From Pseudomonadota bacterium (GTDB lineage Bacteria > Chloroflexota > UBA6077 > JAJPHF01): a stretch of DNA of 64,000 nucleotides. Below are positions 42,820-52,264 of this stretch, piece after piece (position 1 is the first letter of the stretch; each line of letters begins with the position of its first letter). The stretch spans positions 39,326-103,325 of the forward strand of contig JAJPHF010000100.1 of NCBI GenBank assembly GCA_021325365.1. The letters run 5' to 3'. The translations under genes and the position numbers were made by a program. The notes beneath the pieces were generated by a model that had not been told where the DNA came from, did not search any database, and saw nothing but the letters and a program-made list of their open reading frames with translations.

Positions 42820-43710
42820 ATGGACACGAGCGAGCTGGCGGCGGTCTATCAATGGCAGTATCGGCCGCAGAGCCCCAGACGGCCGGCCTGGTTCACGGCC
42901 TGGCCAGGCGGCGCGCGCATGGCGGTCGGGATCATCGTCCTGCACGAGTGGGAGTCGGTCCCGCGCCCGATCCGGCCGATGCCCGCTGGCGCGCACCATA
43001 CGTTCGACTTCCTGTCGCTCGGCGCGCGGGAGTACGGCGCGCGGCACGGCATCTGGCGGCTGCTCGACGTGCTGGACCGGCGCCAGGTGAAGGCGACGGT
43101 GATCTGCAGCGGCCTGGTGGCCGAGCTGTTCCCGGCCAGCATCCGCGAGGCGCAAGCGCGCGGCCACGAGATCGCGACGCACCAGTACGACCAGGCGATC
43201 CACCCGCCGCTGTACAAGACAAAGGAGGAGGAGCGCGACTACCTGCGGCGGGCGCTCGACGCGCTGGAGCGGGTGACGGGGGAGAAGACACTCGGCTACA
43301 TGTCGCAGGGGCCGCGGCCGACGCCGCACACGCTCGACCTGTGCGCCGAGCAGGGGGTCGTCTGGACGGCCGACTACTCCGACGCCGACGTGCCGTATAC
43401 CATCGACGTGAATGGGCATAAGCTGGTGTCGGTGGGCTACACGATGCCGGGCTACACCGACAACGACCTGGCGGCGCTGGGTGTCGTGGCGGGGCTAGCG
43501 CAGCTTAAGATCACCTTCGACGCGCTGTACGAGGAGTCGGCGCGGCACCCAATGAAGCTGTGCTACGTGGCGCACGTCCACAACAGCGGCCGCCCCGCCA
43601 TGGCGAAGCTGCTCGACGACTTCCTGGCCTACTCAGCGAGCCGGCCCGGGGTGTGGTTCTACCGCTGCATCGACCTCGCGCGCTACTGGCTGGAGCACGA
43701 CCAGGCCTAG
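42820..43710 (+). CDS. Polysaccharide deacetylase family protein
   Basis: A 296-residue NodB-homology-domain protein without signal peptide. The core includes MAVGIIVLHEWESVPRPI, EIATHQYDQAIHPPL (His residues for metal) and LGYMSQGPRPTPHTLDL. The cytosolic subfamily with this pattern is close to PuuE-like allantoinases and related amide hydrolases rather than to chitin deacetylases, so a C-N bond hydrolase on a small molecule is likely. The last four bases overlap the end of the convergent solute-binding gene. Confidence 0.8.
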   Translation: MDTSELAAVYQWQYRPQSPRRPAWFTAWPGGARMAVGIIVLHEWESVPRPIRPMPAGAHHTFDFLSLGAREYGARHGIWRLLDVLDRRQVKATVICSGLVAELFPASIREAQARGHEIATHQYDQAIHPPLYKTKEEERDYLRRALDALERVTGEKTLGYMSQGPRPTPHTLDLCAEQGVVWTADYSDADVPYTIDVNGHKLVSVGYTMPGYTDNDLAALGVVAGLAQLKITFDALYEESARHPMKLCYVAHVHNSGRPAMAKLLDDFLAYSASRPGVWFYRCIDLARYWLEHDQA

Positions 43711-44894
43711 CGCGGGGGCTGGTACTCGCCGAGGTAGTCGACGGAGAAGCGGCGATACTTGTCCTCGAACGCGCCGCTGATGTCGGTCTTCGGCATGAGG
43801 CCGGCGTCCGCGAACAGGTCGGCGTCGGCCTGGAGCGCCTCGCGGTTCACTACCCCGTTGGGGTCGCGCCAGGGGTACTTGATCTGGCGGTATATTGCGG
43901 GGTCTTTCAGCGTGGTCTCGCGCGTCAGGACGTCGATGATCGCGTCCTCGTCCACGCCGTACTCCATGGCGTTCGTAAAGTCGCGGCCGCCGCGCTGGAA
44001 GGCGACCAGGAACCGCTCGCCGGCCTGCGGCCCTAGTTGATCGATCCCGGTCCAGTACATCACGTAGGTGACCTGGGTGTTGGGGTCCATCTCTTCCTGG
44101 CTGGCCAGCAGCCGGTGTACGCCCCGGCTGATACCCAGCGTGGTGAACGGCTCCGACTGGAAGCCAACCTCCGCGCCCTTGTTCTGCATCGCCGCGAACA
44201 GGTCGGGGAACGTCAGCATCGGCCAGTCCATGCTGGTTGGATCCACGCCCGCCCGCTTCAGCCAGTGGATGCCCTGGGCGTGCTGGCCGCTGCCAGGCCC
44301 CGCCTGCGTGTACAGGTTGCGGCCAACCAGGTCCTGGGGGCCGCGAATGGTGCCGTCGTCCCAGAGGTCCTGCCGCACCACTAGCCCGCCCGATCCCCGC
44401 GACTTCTCGGTCTTGCCGGCCGACTGGAGGTCGTCCACGATCCGGATGTCCAGGTCGCGGCCGAAGGCGTTGTAGCAGATGACGGCGTTCGAGCAGCCCG
44501 CCACGTGCAGCTGCCCCTGCGCCAGTAGCGGCACCTGCGTGGCGTAGTTCGGGAAGCTGGACACGTCGAGGTCGAGGCCCACTTCCTGGAAGTAGCCGCG
44601 CTCCTGGCCGATGAACAGCGGAGCCCAGCTCGTCACGGGCAGCACCCCGACCTTGAGCGTCAGGAGCGGCGCGGTGGCGAGGGCCGGCTTGCTGGCGGCC
44701 GGCGCGGCCCCGGTCGCCTGCGCCGAGGTGCCCGCATTCGGGGTAGCCGGGGCGCTGCTCGTCGCGGGCGTGGTAGGCGCGGCCGGGGCGGCGGCCGGCG
44801 GCGCTGCGGGCGCGGGCGCGCAGGCGCCCGCCAGCCAGATCGTGGCCAGTCCCAGGCCGAAGGCGCGCGCGAGCCGAAGGCGCGGGAGCTTCAT
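43707..44894 (-). CDS. ABC transporter substrate-binding lipoprotein
   Basis: A 395-residue NMT1/SsuA-like periplasmic binding protein. The signal is RLARAFGLGLATIWLAGAC with lipobox LAGAC, followed by a 45-residue Ala/Pro/Thr linker and the binding domain (VGVLPVTSWAPLFIGQERGYFQEVGLDLDV). The family binds nitrate, sulfonates, taurine, thiamine precursors or aromatic acids. No permease or ATPase gene is adjacent, so the transporter must be completed from elsewhere. It overlaps the convergent deacetylase by four bases. Confidence 0.88.
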   Translation of the reverse strand: MKLPRLRLARAFGLGLATIWLAGACAPAPAAPPAAAPAAPTTPATSSAPATPNAGTSAQATGAAPAASKPALATAPLLTLKVGVLPVTSWAPLFIGQERGYFQEVGLDLDVSSFPNYATQVPLLAQGQLHVAGCSNAVICYNAFGRDLDIRIVDDLQSAGKTEKSRGSGGLVVRQDLWDDGTIRGPQDLVGRNLYTQAGPGSGQHAQGIHWLKRAGVDPTSMDWPMLTFPDLFAAMQNKGAEVGFQSEPFTTLGISRGVHRLLASQEEMDPNTQVTYVMYWTGIDQLGPQAGERFLVAFQRGGRDFTNAMEYGVDEDAIIDVLTRETTLKDPAIYRQIKYPWRDPNGVVNREALQADADLFADAGLMPKTDISGAFEDKYRRFSVDYLGEYQPPR

Positions 44895-45060
44895 CGTTCG
44901 CCCTCCTGAGCAGCGTTTGATCGCGGGGCTACCGAGCCGGCGTCACTCGCCGCGCCAACGCGCGGGCCACAATATAGCGCGCCCGCGATACGCCCGCCAG
45001 GCTTGGCTGGTCCGTCTGCTACACTGAGCAGGCGCGCGGGGAAGCGGCGGGAGGTGACCC

Positions 45061-46662
45061 ATGGCGATGGACGGGACGCGCTGGCAGCCGGCGCGCGGCT
45101 GTCGCGGCGTGGTGGCGACGCCGCACTACCTGGCGACCCAGGCCGGCATGCAGATGTACGCCCGGGGCGGCAACGCGGTCGACGCGGCGGTGGCCGCGAA
45201 CGCGGCGCTGTGTGTGGTGCAGCCGCACCAGTGCGGCCTGGGCGGGGACGCGTTCGTGCTGCTGCGGCCCGCCGGCGGGACGCCGGTGGTGTTGAACGGC
45301 AGCGGCCGCACGCCCGCGGCGCTCACGCCCGAGCGCGTGCGCGCCGCGGGCCACGCGTGGGTGCCGGCGCGCGGTGGGCTGGCCGTTACGGTACCCGGGG
45401 CGGTGCGGGCCTGGGGCGACCTGCTGGCGCGCTACGGCCGGCTGGGGCTCGACCGGGTGCTGGCGCCCGCGATCGGCTACGCCACCGACGGCTTTCCCGT
45501 ATCGGCGGCGCTGAGCCGCGCCGTCGCCGCGAACCGCGAGGCGCTGGCCGCCCAGCCGGGCGCCGCCCGGGCTTACCTGCCCGGCGGCGAGCCGATCCGC
45601 CCCGGCCGCCCCGCCCGCTTTCCCGACCTGGCCCGCACGCTCACGGCGTTGGCCCGCGACGGCGCCGACGCGTTCTACGGCGGCCCGCTCGCCGACGCGA
45701 TGGTCCAGGCTGTGGGCGCCGCGGGTGGCGTGCTGACGCTCGACGACCTGGCCGCCCACGCGAGCGTGTGGCAGGAGCCGCTGCGCGTGGCGTACCGCGG
45801 CTGCACGGTCTACCAGTGCCCGCCAAACTCCCAGGGCCTGGCGACGATCATTCAGCTGGGCTTGCTGGCGGGCGAGGACGTGCGCGCGGCCGGCCACCTG
45901 TCGGCCGAGAGCCTCGACCTGCTGGTGTCGGCCACGCGCGTCGCCATCGAGGAGCGGGACCACCGGATCGGCGATCCGTCGCTGGTCCCGCCACCGCCCG
46001 CCACCGGCGACGTTGCAGCCTGGGGGTCCCGTCTGACGGCGCTGCGGACGAGCGCGGCGACGGCGGCGGCCAGCCAGGCGGCCCTGCCGTCCGCGGACAC
46101 GGTGTACCTGGCGGCGGCCGACGCCGACGGGAACGTGGTGTCGCTGATCGAGAGCCTATGGGTGCCGTTCGGCTCCGGGGTGATCGCGGGGGATACGGGG
46201 GTGTTCTTGCACAACCGCGCCGCGCACTTACCGGTGGATGGCGTTGGCCCGCGCGCCGTGGCGCCCAGCGTGCGACCGCCCCATACGCTCATGCCTGGAC
46301 TGGCAGAGGGCGCGGACCGCATCGTGGCGCTCGGCAGCCGCGGCGGCGACGGCCAGCCGCAGACGCAGCTTCAATTGCTCACGGCGCTGCTCGACTACGA
46401 TCTGGACGTGCAGGCGGCGGTCGAGGCGCCGCGCTGGCTGTACGGCGGCATCGAGCCCCGCGACCCGCGCGACGTGCTGCACGTCGAGGCGCGGGTGCCG
46501 CCGACAGCGCTGGATGCGCTGCGCCGGCGCGGCTACACGGTTGACGTGATCCCCGACTGGAACTACCAGGTCGGCATCGCCCAGATCGCAGGCGTGGACG
46601 CCGACGGGGTGCTGAGCGCCGCGGCCGACCCACGCGGCGACGGCGCCGCCGCGGCCTGCTAG
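45061..46662 (+). CDS. Gamma-glutamyltransferase family protein
   Basis: A 533-residue Ntn-hydrolase of the GGT family. The large-subunit part begins RGCRGVVATPHYLATQAGMQMYARGGNAVDAAVAANAALCV. The predicted autocleavage nucleophile is Thr347 in SADTVYLAAAD, followed by the small subunit with VPFGSGVIAGDTGVFLHNR and SRGGDGQPQTQLQL. There is no signal peptide, so it differs from the exported E. coli GGT. Cytosolic paralogues hydrolyse gamma-glutamyl or cephalosporin-like amides. GGGAGGTG sits about five bases before ATG 45061. Confidence 0.88.
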   Translation: MAMDGTRWQPARGCRGVVATPHYLATQAGMQMYARGGNAVDAAVAANAALCVVQPHQCGLGGDAFVLLRPAGGTPVVLNGSGRTPAALTPERVRAAGHAWVPARGGLAVTVPGAVRAWGDLLARYGRLGLDRVLAPAIGYATDGFPVSAALSRAVAANREALAAQPGAARAYLPGGEPIRPGRPARFPDLARTLTALARDGADAFYGGPLADAMVQAVGAAGGVLTLDDLAAHASVWQEPLRVAYRGCTVYQCPPNSQGLATIIQLGLLAGEDVRAAGHLSAESLDLLVSATRVAIEERDHRIGDPSLVPPPPATGDVAAWGSRLTALRTSAATAAASQAALPSADTVYLAAADADGNVVSLIESLWVPFGSGVIAGDTGVFLHNRAAHLPVDGVGPRAVAPSVRPPHTLMPGLAEGADRIVALGSRGGDGQPQTQLQLLTALLDYDLDVQAAVEAPRWLYGGIEPRDPRDVLHVEARVPPTALDALRRRGYTVDVIPDWNYQVGIAQIAGVDADGVLSAAADPRGDGAAAAC

Positions 46663-47045
46663 GAAACCGCGGCCCGACTCGTCCAGACGCTCCGCGCGCT
46701 CGCCTTCCAGGCGCCCCACCGCGTCCAGCAGCGCGTCCCCGAGTGGGAACAGGCAGACGCGATACGCGGAGATGCGCTCGGTGAGCAGCGCTTCGAGATC
46801 GACTGACGCGGTCGGCTCCGGTTCGTCCGGCGTGCCACCTCTCCCTTCGCGCTTGCCGGATCTATGCACCGCCAGCAACCGGGCTGGACTCCTCGCGGGG
46901 TAGGCGGCTGCTTGCCATCGCGCGGCGCCTGGGGCGACCGCCAGCGTCTTGGCGCTGCCGGCCCGCCGGCTGCGCGACCGGTCCGCTACACTGGTAGGGA
47001 TCGCGTCGACGGGCCGGTCGCCCGAGCTTGCCCCGAGGTGAGGCG
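46663..47045. other. Intergenic region, possible gene remnant
   Basis: About 380 bases between the GGT and CoxG genes. On the minus strand the stretch 46878-46670 encodes a plausible helical peptide (SVDLEALLTERISAYRVCLFPLGDALLDAVGRLEGERAERL), but the frame runs on antisense through GGT with no sensible stop, so it may be a decayed gene fragment. Nothing else is supported. Confidence 0.4.
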
Positions 47046-47498
47046 ATGGTCATCGAGTCGAGCTTCGCCGTCAAGGCGCCGCCACAGAAGGTCTGGGACT
47101 TCCTCATCGACCCGCAGCAGATGGTCGGCTGCGTGCCCGGCTGCTCGAAGGTCGAGCGTCTCGACGAGAATACCTACCGCGCCACCATGAGCGTCAAGGT
47201 TGCCTACATCACCTTCAGCGCCGCGATGGACGTGGCCATTACGCGCATGGACCCGCCCCACGAGCTGGAGTCCACGGCGCGGGGTGAGGACAAGCGGCTG
47301 GGCAGTAATGTCCAGGTCGCCGCGACGCTCCGCCTCACGCCGCAGGGCGACGACGCGACAGAGGTCGCCTACCGCGCCGACGTGTCGCTGTGGGGCAAGC
47401 TGGGCTCCCTCGGCGAGCCGATCTTCCGTCAGAAGGCCACGCAAACCGGCCGCGAGTTCGCCGCCTGCGTGCAGCGCAAGCTCGAGACGGCATCATGA
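47046..47498 (+). CDS. coxG: CoxG/SRPBCC family protein
   Basis: A 150-residue START-like protein (MVIESSFAVKAPPQKVWDFLIDPQQMVGCVPGCSKVERLDENTYRATMSVKVAYI) of the carbon monoxide dehydrogenase subunit G (CoxG) family, which is associated with maturation or membrane attachment of molybdenum hydroxylases. ATG 47046 follows GAGGTGAGGCG. Its stop overlaps the CoxM start by four bases (ATGA), making it the first gene of the cox-like cluster. Confidence 0.85.
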   Translation: MVIESSFAVKAPPQKVWDFLIDPQQMVGCVPGCSKVERLDENTYRATMSVKVAYITFSAAMDVAITRMDPPHELESTARGEDKRLGSNVQVAATLRLTPQGDDATEVAYRADVSLWGKLGSLGEPIFRQKATQTGREFAACVQRKLETAS

Positions 47499-48397
47499 CG
47501 ATCAAGCGCCTCGATCTGTTGCAGCCGACGACGCTCGACGAGGCCAGCCGGCTCTATCAGGAGCACGCCGACGACGCGAGCTACATTGCCGGCGGCACGG
47601 CGCTGCTCATCATGCTGCGCGAGCGCGTCTACCAGCCCGGCTACCTGATCGACCTGAAGACCATCGCCGGCCTGGACGGCATCCGCCATGAGCCGGGCGT
47701 GGGCCTGCGGCTGGGCGCGCTTGCGTCGCACCGCGACGTGGAGCTGTCGCCCGTGGTGCGTGAGCGCCTCCCGGTCCTGGCCGAGACCTACCGCCAGGTG
47801 GGCAACGTCCGCGTGCGGCACGCCGCCACCGTCGGCGGCAACCTGGCGCACGGCGACTTCCGGCTCGATCCGCCCGCGCCGCTGATCGCGCTCCACGCCA
47901 GCGCGCGGATCGTCGGCGCGGACGGCGAGCGCACTGTCCCGCTGGAGGAGTTCTTCCTCGGGCTCTACACGACGGCCCTGGAGCCGGGCGAGGTGCTGGC
48001 CGAGGTGATCGTGCCCGACCCGCCGCCCCGCACCCACGCCGCCTATCTGAAATACACCTCGCTGTCGGCGATGGACTGGCCGTGCCTCGGCGTGGCGGCC
48101 GCGGCCACGCTCGCGGAGGATGGCACCTTCGCCGACTTGCGCCTGGTGTACACGTCCGTCTCCAGCACGCCGCTCCTCGTGCAGGGCGCGGCGGACCTGG
48201 CGCGCGGCATCCAGGCCGCGGACGCCGCGGCGGTGCAGCGCCTGGCAGCCGAGCTGGGCCGGCTGGCGGCCGAGCAAGTCGATCCCACGCCCGACATTCG
48301 CGGCTCGGAGTGGTACAAGCGCGAGATGACGCGCGTGTTCGCCGGCCGCGCGCTCCGGGCCGCCCTTGCGCGTGGGGGAGTCCTGAGTAGCGAGTGA
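47495..48397 (+). CDS. coxM: Molybdenum hydroxylase FAD-binding subunit (CoxM-like)
   Basis: A 300-residue FAD-binding PCMH-type subunit. FAD-contact motifs are YIAGGTALLIMLRE near the N-terminus and the TVGGNLAHGDFRLD loop; the CO-dehydrogenase flavoprotein C-terminal domain follows (SEWYKREMTRVFAGRALRAAL). It passes electrons from the iron-sulfur subunit to the acceptor. ATG 47495 overlaps coxG's stop. The large subunit begins 41 bases downstream, so the three genes form one operon. Confidence 0.9.
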   Translation: MTIKRLDLLQPTTLDEASRLYQEHADDASYIAGGTALLIMLRERVYQPGYLIDLKTIAGLDGIRHEPGVGLRLGALASHRDVELSPVVRERLPVLAETYRQVGNVRVRHAATVGGNLAHGDFRLDPPAPLIALHASARIVGADGERTVPLEEFFLGLYTTALEPGEVLAEVIVPDPPPRTHAAYLKYTSLSAMDWPCLGVAAAATLAEDGTFADLRLVYTSVSSTPLLVQGAADLARGIQAADAAAVQRLAAELGRLAAEQVDPTPDIRGSEWYKREMTRVFAGRALRAALARGGVLSSE

Positions 48398-48438
48398 CGA
48401 CTCGGAACGCGGCTCAGCACTCGGCACTGGGAGGAATC

Positions 48439-50865
48439 ATGGCGCTGGACGTGGAGTTCGACGTTGTCGGCAAGCCCGTGCCGCGCGTCGACGGCCTCAA
48501 GAAGGTCACCGGCCGCCCGATCTACACCGGCGACATCGACATGCCGGGCATGCTGCACGGCATGATTCTGCGCAGCACCTACCCGCACGCGCGGGTGCGC
48601 GGCGTAGACAAGAGCCGCGCCGAGCGGGTGCCGGGCGTCGTGGCCGTTGTCAGCGGCGCCGACGTGGCGAACACGCCGGGCATCGAGCCGTGGTTCGGCC
48701 CGGTGTTCCGCGACCAGGCCATCCTCGCCATCGACAAGGTGCGCTACATCGGCGATCCGGTGGCCGCCGTGGTGGCGGCCGACCGCGAGAGCGCCGAGGA
48801 GGCGCTGGAGCTGATCGACGTCGACTACGAGCCGCTGCCCGCGGTGTTCGATCCCGTGGAGGCGGCGCGCGAGGGTAGCCCGCTGGTCCACGAGGTGCTG
48901 AAGCCCGCCCGCGCGTTCGCCGACATGGCCCACGTCGGCGCCACCAGCGGCACGAACGTCTGCTACAGCCTGCGCCTGCGCAAGGGCGACGCCGACGCCG
49001 CGTTCGCCCGCGCCGACTACGTCTTCGAGGACACCTATGTCACGCCGCCGGCCCAGCACGTGCCGCTGGAGCCGCACGCCACCCTCGTCTACATCGACGA
49101 GGACGAGCGCTTTCAGATCTGGACGGCGACGCAGAGCCCCTCCTACATCCGCACCGACATCGCGGCCATCTTCCGCCTGCCGCTGAACCGCGTGCGCGTC
49201 GTCGCACCCTACCTCGGCGCCGGCTACGGCGCCAAGCTCTACGACAAGCTGGAGCCGCTCACCGCCTATCTGGCCTACGTCACGCGCAAGCCGGTGCGCA
49301 TCGTCCTCAGCCGCCCCGAGGAGTTCGTCACGATCACCAAGCACAACGTCGTCGCGCGCTGCAAGCTCGGCGTGATGAAGAACGGCGACATCGTCGCCTG
49401 CGAGGCCGAGAACTACTGGAACACCGGCGCTTACGCCGAGATCGGGCCGCGCGTGGTGCACAAGTCGGGCTACACCTCGGCGGGGCCGTACAAGTTCCCG
49501 AACGTCAAGATCGACTCGCACTGCGTCTACACCAACAACGTGCCGGCCGGCGCCTTCCGCGGCTTCGGCGTGCCGCAGGTGGTGTTCGCCTACGAGTCGC
49601 AGATGGACGTGGTGGCGCACCACTTGGGTATCGACCCGCTGGAGCTACGGATGCGCCACGCTCTTGAGGAGGGCGACGAGTTCGCCACCGGCGCGCCGAT
49701 GGAGAGCATCGGCGTCAAAGAGTCGCTGGCGAAGGTGGCGGAGGCGATCCAGTGGGAGCCCCCGAGGCCGCCGCAGCGCGTCTTCCGCGGCTCGGGCGTC
49801 CACCGCGCGAAGGGGCTCGCCTGCGGCGTGAAGGCCGTGCTCACGCCCTCGATCTCGGGCGCGGTCGTCCACATGAACGCCGACGGTAGCGTCACCGTGC
49901 TGTCGAGCACGGTCGAGATGGGCCAGGGCTCGGAGACGGCGCTCGCCCAGATCGCCGCCGAGGAGCTAGGGGTGCCCATCGAGCGGGTGCGGGTCCACCT
50001 GCCCGACACCGACGTGACGCCCTACGACACCATCACCGCCGGCAGCCGCTCGACCTACCACATGGGGAACGCCATCCGCGGTGCGGCCGCCCAGATCAAG
50101 CAGCAGCTATTCGAGGCGGCCTCCGAGGAGCTAGAGGCCGATCCCGAGGACCTGGTGCTGCGCCACGAGCGCGTGTACGTGCGCGGCAACGAGCAGCGCG
50201 GCCTGACGATTCCTCAGGTGTTCGCCGCCAAGCTGGGCGCGCTCGGCACCAACCTCGTCGGCGAGGCGACCTACAAGACGATCGCCGACCCGATGGACCA
50301 CGAGACCGGCCAGACCCAGAAGAGCACCGAGTTCTGGTTCTCGGGCGCCAGCGCGGCCGAGGTCGCGGTGGACACCGAGACGGGCCGGGTGAGCGTGCTG
50401 CGCTTCGCCGCGGCGGCCGACGTGGGCCAGGAGGTGAACCCGCACCACTGCGTCCAGCAGATCCAGGGCGCCGCGATCCTAACGCTCGGGCTGACGTTCT
50501 ACGAGTGGATGAACGTCGACCAGGGGCAGGTGACGAACGCGAGCCTGCTAGAGTACCAGATTCCCTCGCTCAAGGACGTGCCGCCCGAGATGGCGGCGGT
50601 GAGCGTCGAGGTGCCGCACCAGCGCGGCCCGTTCGGCGCGAAGGGGGTCGGCGAGTCGGGGACGCTCTCGGTGCCGGCGGCGATCGCGAACGCGATCTAC
50701 AATGCCGTGGGCGTCCGCATCAAGGACCTGCCCATCACGCCCGAGAAGGTGCTGATGGCGCTGGCGAGCCCCGACCACGAGCACGGCGGCCCGCCTCTCG
50801 AGATCCCCGCCGACGAGGCCTTCACGGCCACGCAGAACATCAACATTCCGGACGCGCCCTCGTAA
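48439..50865 (+). CDS. Molybdenum hydroxylase large subunit (CoxL/XdhB-like)
   Basis: An 808-residue catalytic subunit that carries the molybdopterin-cytosine-dinucleotide-type cofactor. Motifs are GKPVPRVDGLKKVTGRPIYTGDI, GAGYGAKLYDKLEPLTAYLA, the active-site loop GAFRGFG at residues 371-377, MGQGSETALAQIAAEELGVP, and the C-terminal GVGESG with catalytic Glu739. The loop is of the xanthine/aldehyde-oxidase type, not the AYRCSFR loop of form I CO dehydrogenase, so the true substrate is more likely an aldehyde or N-heterocycle than CO. GGGAGGAATC is right before ATG 48439. Confidence 0.9.
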   Translation: MALDVEFDVVGKPVPRVDGLKKVTGRPIYTGDIDMPGMLHGMILRSTYPHARVRGVDKSRAERVPGVVAVVSGADVANTPGIEPWFGPVFRDQAILAIDKVRYIGDPVAAVVAADRESAEEALELIDVDYEPLPAVFDPVEAAREGSPLVHEVLKPARAFADMAHVGATSGTNVCYSLRLRKGDADAAFARADYVFEDTYVTPPAQHVPLEPHATLVYIDEDERFQIWTATQSPSYIRTDIAAIFRLPLNRVRVVAPYLGAGYGAKLYDKLEPLTAYLAYVTRKPVRIVLSRPEEFVTITKHNVVARCKLGVMKNGDIVACEAENYWNTGAYAEIGPRVVHKSGYTSAGPYKFPNVKIDSHCVYTNNVPAGAFRGFGVPQVVFAYESQMDVVAHHLGIDPLELRMRHALEEGDEFATGAPMESIGVKESLAKVAEAIQWEPPRPPQRVFRGSGVHRAKGLACGVKAVLTPSISGAVVHMNADGSVTVLSSTVEMGQGSETALAQIAAEELGVPIERVRVHLPDTDVTPYDTITAGSRSTYHMGNAIRGAAAQIKQQLFEAASEELEADPEDLVLRHERVYVRGNEQRGLTIPQVFAAKLGALGTNLVGEATYKTIADPMDHETGQTQKSTEFWFSGASAAEVAVDTETGRVSVLRFAAAADVGQEVNPHHCVQQIQGAAILTLGLTFYEWMNVDQGQVTNASLLEYQIPSLKDVPPEMAAVSVEVPHQRGPFGAKGVGESGTLSVPAAIANAIYNAVGVRIKDLPITPEKVLMALASPDHEHGGPPLEIPADEAFTATQNINIPDAPS

Positions 50866-51015
50866 CCCATCCCTGCGCATGCGGCGCATCGGGGCGCCCC
50901 GCCGCCGCGAGGCGCTCGTGACAGAGCAGCCCGGCGCGCCGGGCATCGCAAGACTGGTGCGCGGCGCTGGCGTCGCGCCCCGACGCGGGGCGGCCAGCGC
51001 TCATCGGGAGCGAAC

Positions 51016-51510
51016 GTGAAGCGAACGATCACCCTGACCGTGAATGGCGCCGAGCAGCAGCTCGACGTGCAGGACCACTGGCTGCTGTCAGACGTGCTGC
51101 GCGAGCAGCTCAAGCTCGCGGGCGTGCGCGAAGGCTGCGGCACCGCCGTGTGCGGCTCGTGTACCGTCCTCCTCGACGGCCGGCCTATCGCCTCCTGCCT
51201 GACGCTCGCGGCCCGGCTGGACGGGCGGCGCATCGAGACGATTGAAGGGCTCAGCGAGGGGAGCCGGCTGCACCCGGTCCAGGAAGCGTTTCTCGAAGAG
51301 CGCGCGTTCCAGTGCGGCTACTGCACGCCCGGCTACATCCTCGCCGTGAAAGGACTGCTCGACGAGAATCCCAACCCCAGCGACGACGAGCTGCTCGACT
51401 ACCTCGCCGGCAACTACTGCCGCTGCGCCGGCTACGGGGATATCCTCCGCGCCGTGAACAGCAGCCGGCTGAAGCTGGCCGCGCGAGCCACTCGGGGCGG
51501 CTCTGCCTGA
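51016..51510 (+). CDS. coxS: Molybdenum hydroxylase iron-sulfur subunit (CoxS-like)
   Basis: A 164-residue two-[2Fe-2S] subunit. The plant-type cluster uses C41, C46, C49 and C61 (GCGTAVCGSC...C), and the alpha-helical cluster uses C100, C103, C135 and C137 (QCGYC...YCRC). It completes the G-M-L-S set; the order differs from the classical M-S-L operon, with S last after a 150-base gap. GTG 51016 has GGGAG seven bases upstream. Electrons pass from the Mo site via these clusters to the FAD subunit. Confidence 0.92.
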   Translation: MKRTITLTVNGAEQQLDVQDHWLLSDVLREQLKLAGVREGCGTAVCGSCTVLLDGRPIASCLTLAARLDGRRIETIEGLSEGSRLHPVQEAFLEERAFQCGYCTPGYILAVKGLLDENPNPSDDELLDYLAGNYCRCAGYGDILRAVNSSRLKLAARATRGGSA

Positions 51511-51698
51511 CCGCCACCTCGCCCTGGCACGCGGCCTGCACTCCGAGGTGGACGGCCCGCCGTGCCGAGTCACGGCGGGCCGAGACTGGTGCGCCCAGGA
51601 AGTCGCCGGGTGGGTGCGGCAGGCCGTCTTGGCCTGGCCGCGCGCTACTCGCCCCGCCCGGCGCGGCGTCCGTGGCGCCTCAAGGAGAGTGGGTTGTG

Positions 51699-51896
51699 AT
51701 GCAGGCCGACGATTGGACGAGCGCGAACCGCGCGTCGTACGAGCGCGCGCGCGAGAAGATCGACCAGGTGCTAACGCTCTTGCGGGAGGCGCGAGACGAA
51801 CTGGCCCCGTGGGCGCCGCCATCGGCCGTCAACGACCTCCAGGCAGCGGAGGACGTGCTGGCCGGCTTCCCCGGACGGTTAACGGCGCGGCAGTGA
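51699..51896 (+). CDS. Small hypothetical protein
   Basis: A 65-residue protein from ATG 51699 with AGGAG about ten bases upstream. It starts MQADDWTSANRASYERAREKID and is a two-helix protein ending in DVLAGFPGRLTARQ. I do not recognise the family. The acidic, charged composition and clear ribosome site support a real gene; it follows the CoxS gene on the same strand but at a distance of 190 bases. Confidence 0.45.
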   Translation: MQADDWTSANRASYERAREKIDQVLTLLREARDELAPWAPPSAVNDLQAAEDVLAGFPGRLTARQ

Positions 51897-52021
51897 TGCC
51901 GGTCGGGCTGGCAGCAGAGTGGATTTGGAACACGGCGCAGGGACCGGGATGCCGAGCCCGCCGGTCCCTGCGCCGTATCGGTCCGGCCGGGCCGCGAGGG
52001 CGCGGGCCGACGCCTTGCCAG

Positions 52022-52264
52022 CTACTGCTTGAAGTAATCCGCGTTCTTCTGGATGTAACTTTGATACTCGGCCGGCACGTCGCTCTCGGCGTAGATGGCG
52101 GTCACGGGGCAAACCGGCTCGCACGCCCCGCAATCGATGCAAGTATCGGGGTCGATGTAGTACTGCTCGTCCGCGTCCGTCGAGTGGATGCAGTCAACCG
52201 GACACGCCTCGACGCACGACGCATCCTTTGTCCCAATGCATGGTTCGCAGATGACGTAGGCCAT
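52022..52264 (-). CDS. 7Fe-type ferredoxin
   Basis: An 80-residue bacterial ferredoxin. Cys6, Cys9, Cys17, Cys21 and Cys25 (CEPCIGTKDASCVEACPVDC) and Cys42, Cys45, Cys48 and Cys52 (CIDCGACEPVCP) match the [3Fe-4S]/[4Fe-4S] seven-iron pattern of Mycobacterium/Thermus-type ferredoxins, with a DPDTCIDCGACEPVCPVTAIY core. AAGGAG lies about nine bases before ATG 52264. It may carry electrons for the molybdenum hydroxylase upstream, but this link is contextual. Confidence 0.92.
   Translation of the reverse strand: MAYVICEPCIGTKDASCVEACPVDCIHSTDADEQYYIDPDTCIDCGACEPVCPVTAIYAESDVPAEYQSYIQKNADYFKQ

Noticed and set aside
46228..46878. Minus-strand frame opposite the end of the GGT gene
   Set aside because: The first 65 residues look protein-like, but the rest runs antisense through GGT with low-complexity composition; noted only as a possible fragment.
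47046..51510. Reading the cox-like cluster as aerobic CO dehydrogenase form I
   Set aside because: The large-subunit loop is GAFRGFG, not the diagnostic AYRCSFR, so CO oxidation is not supported.
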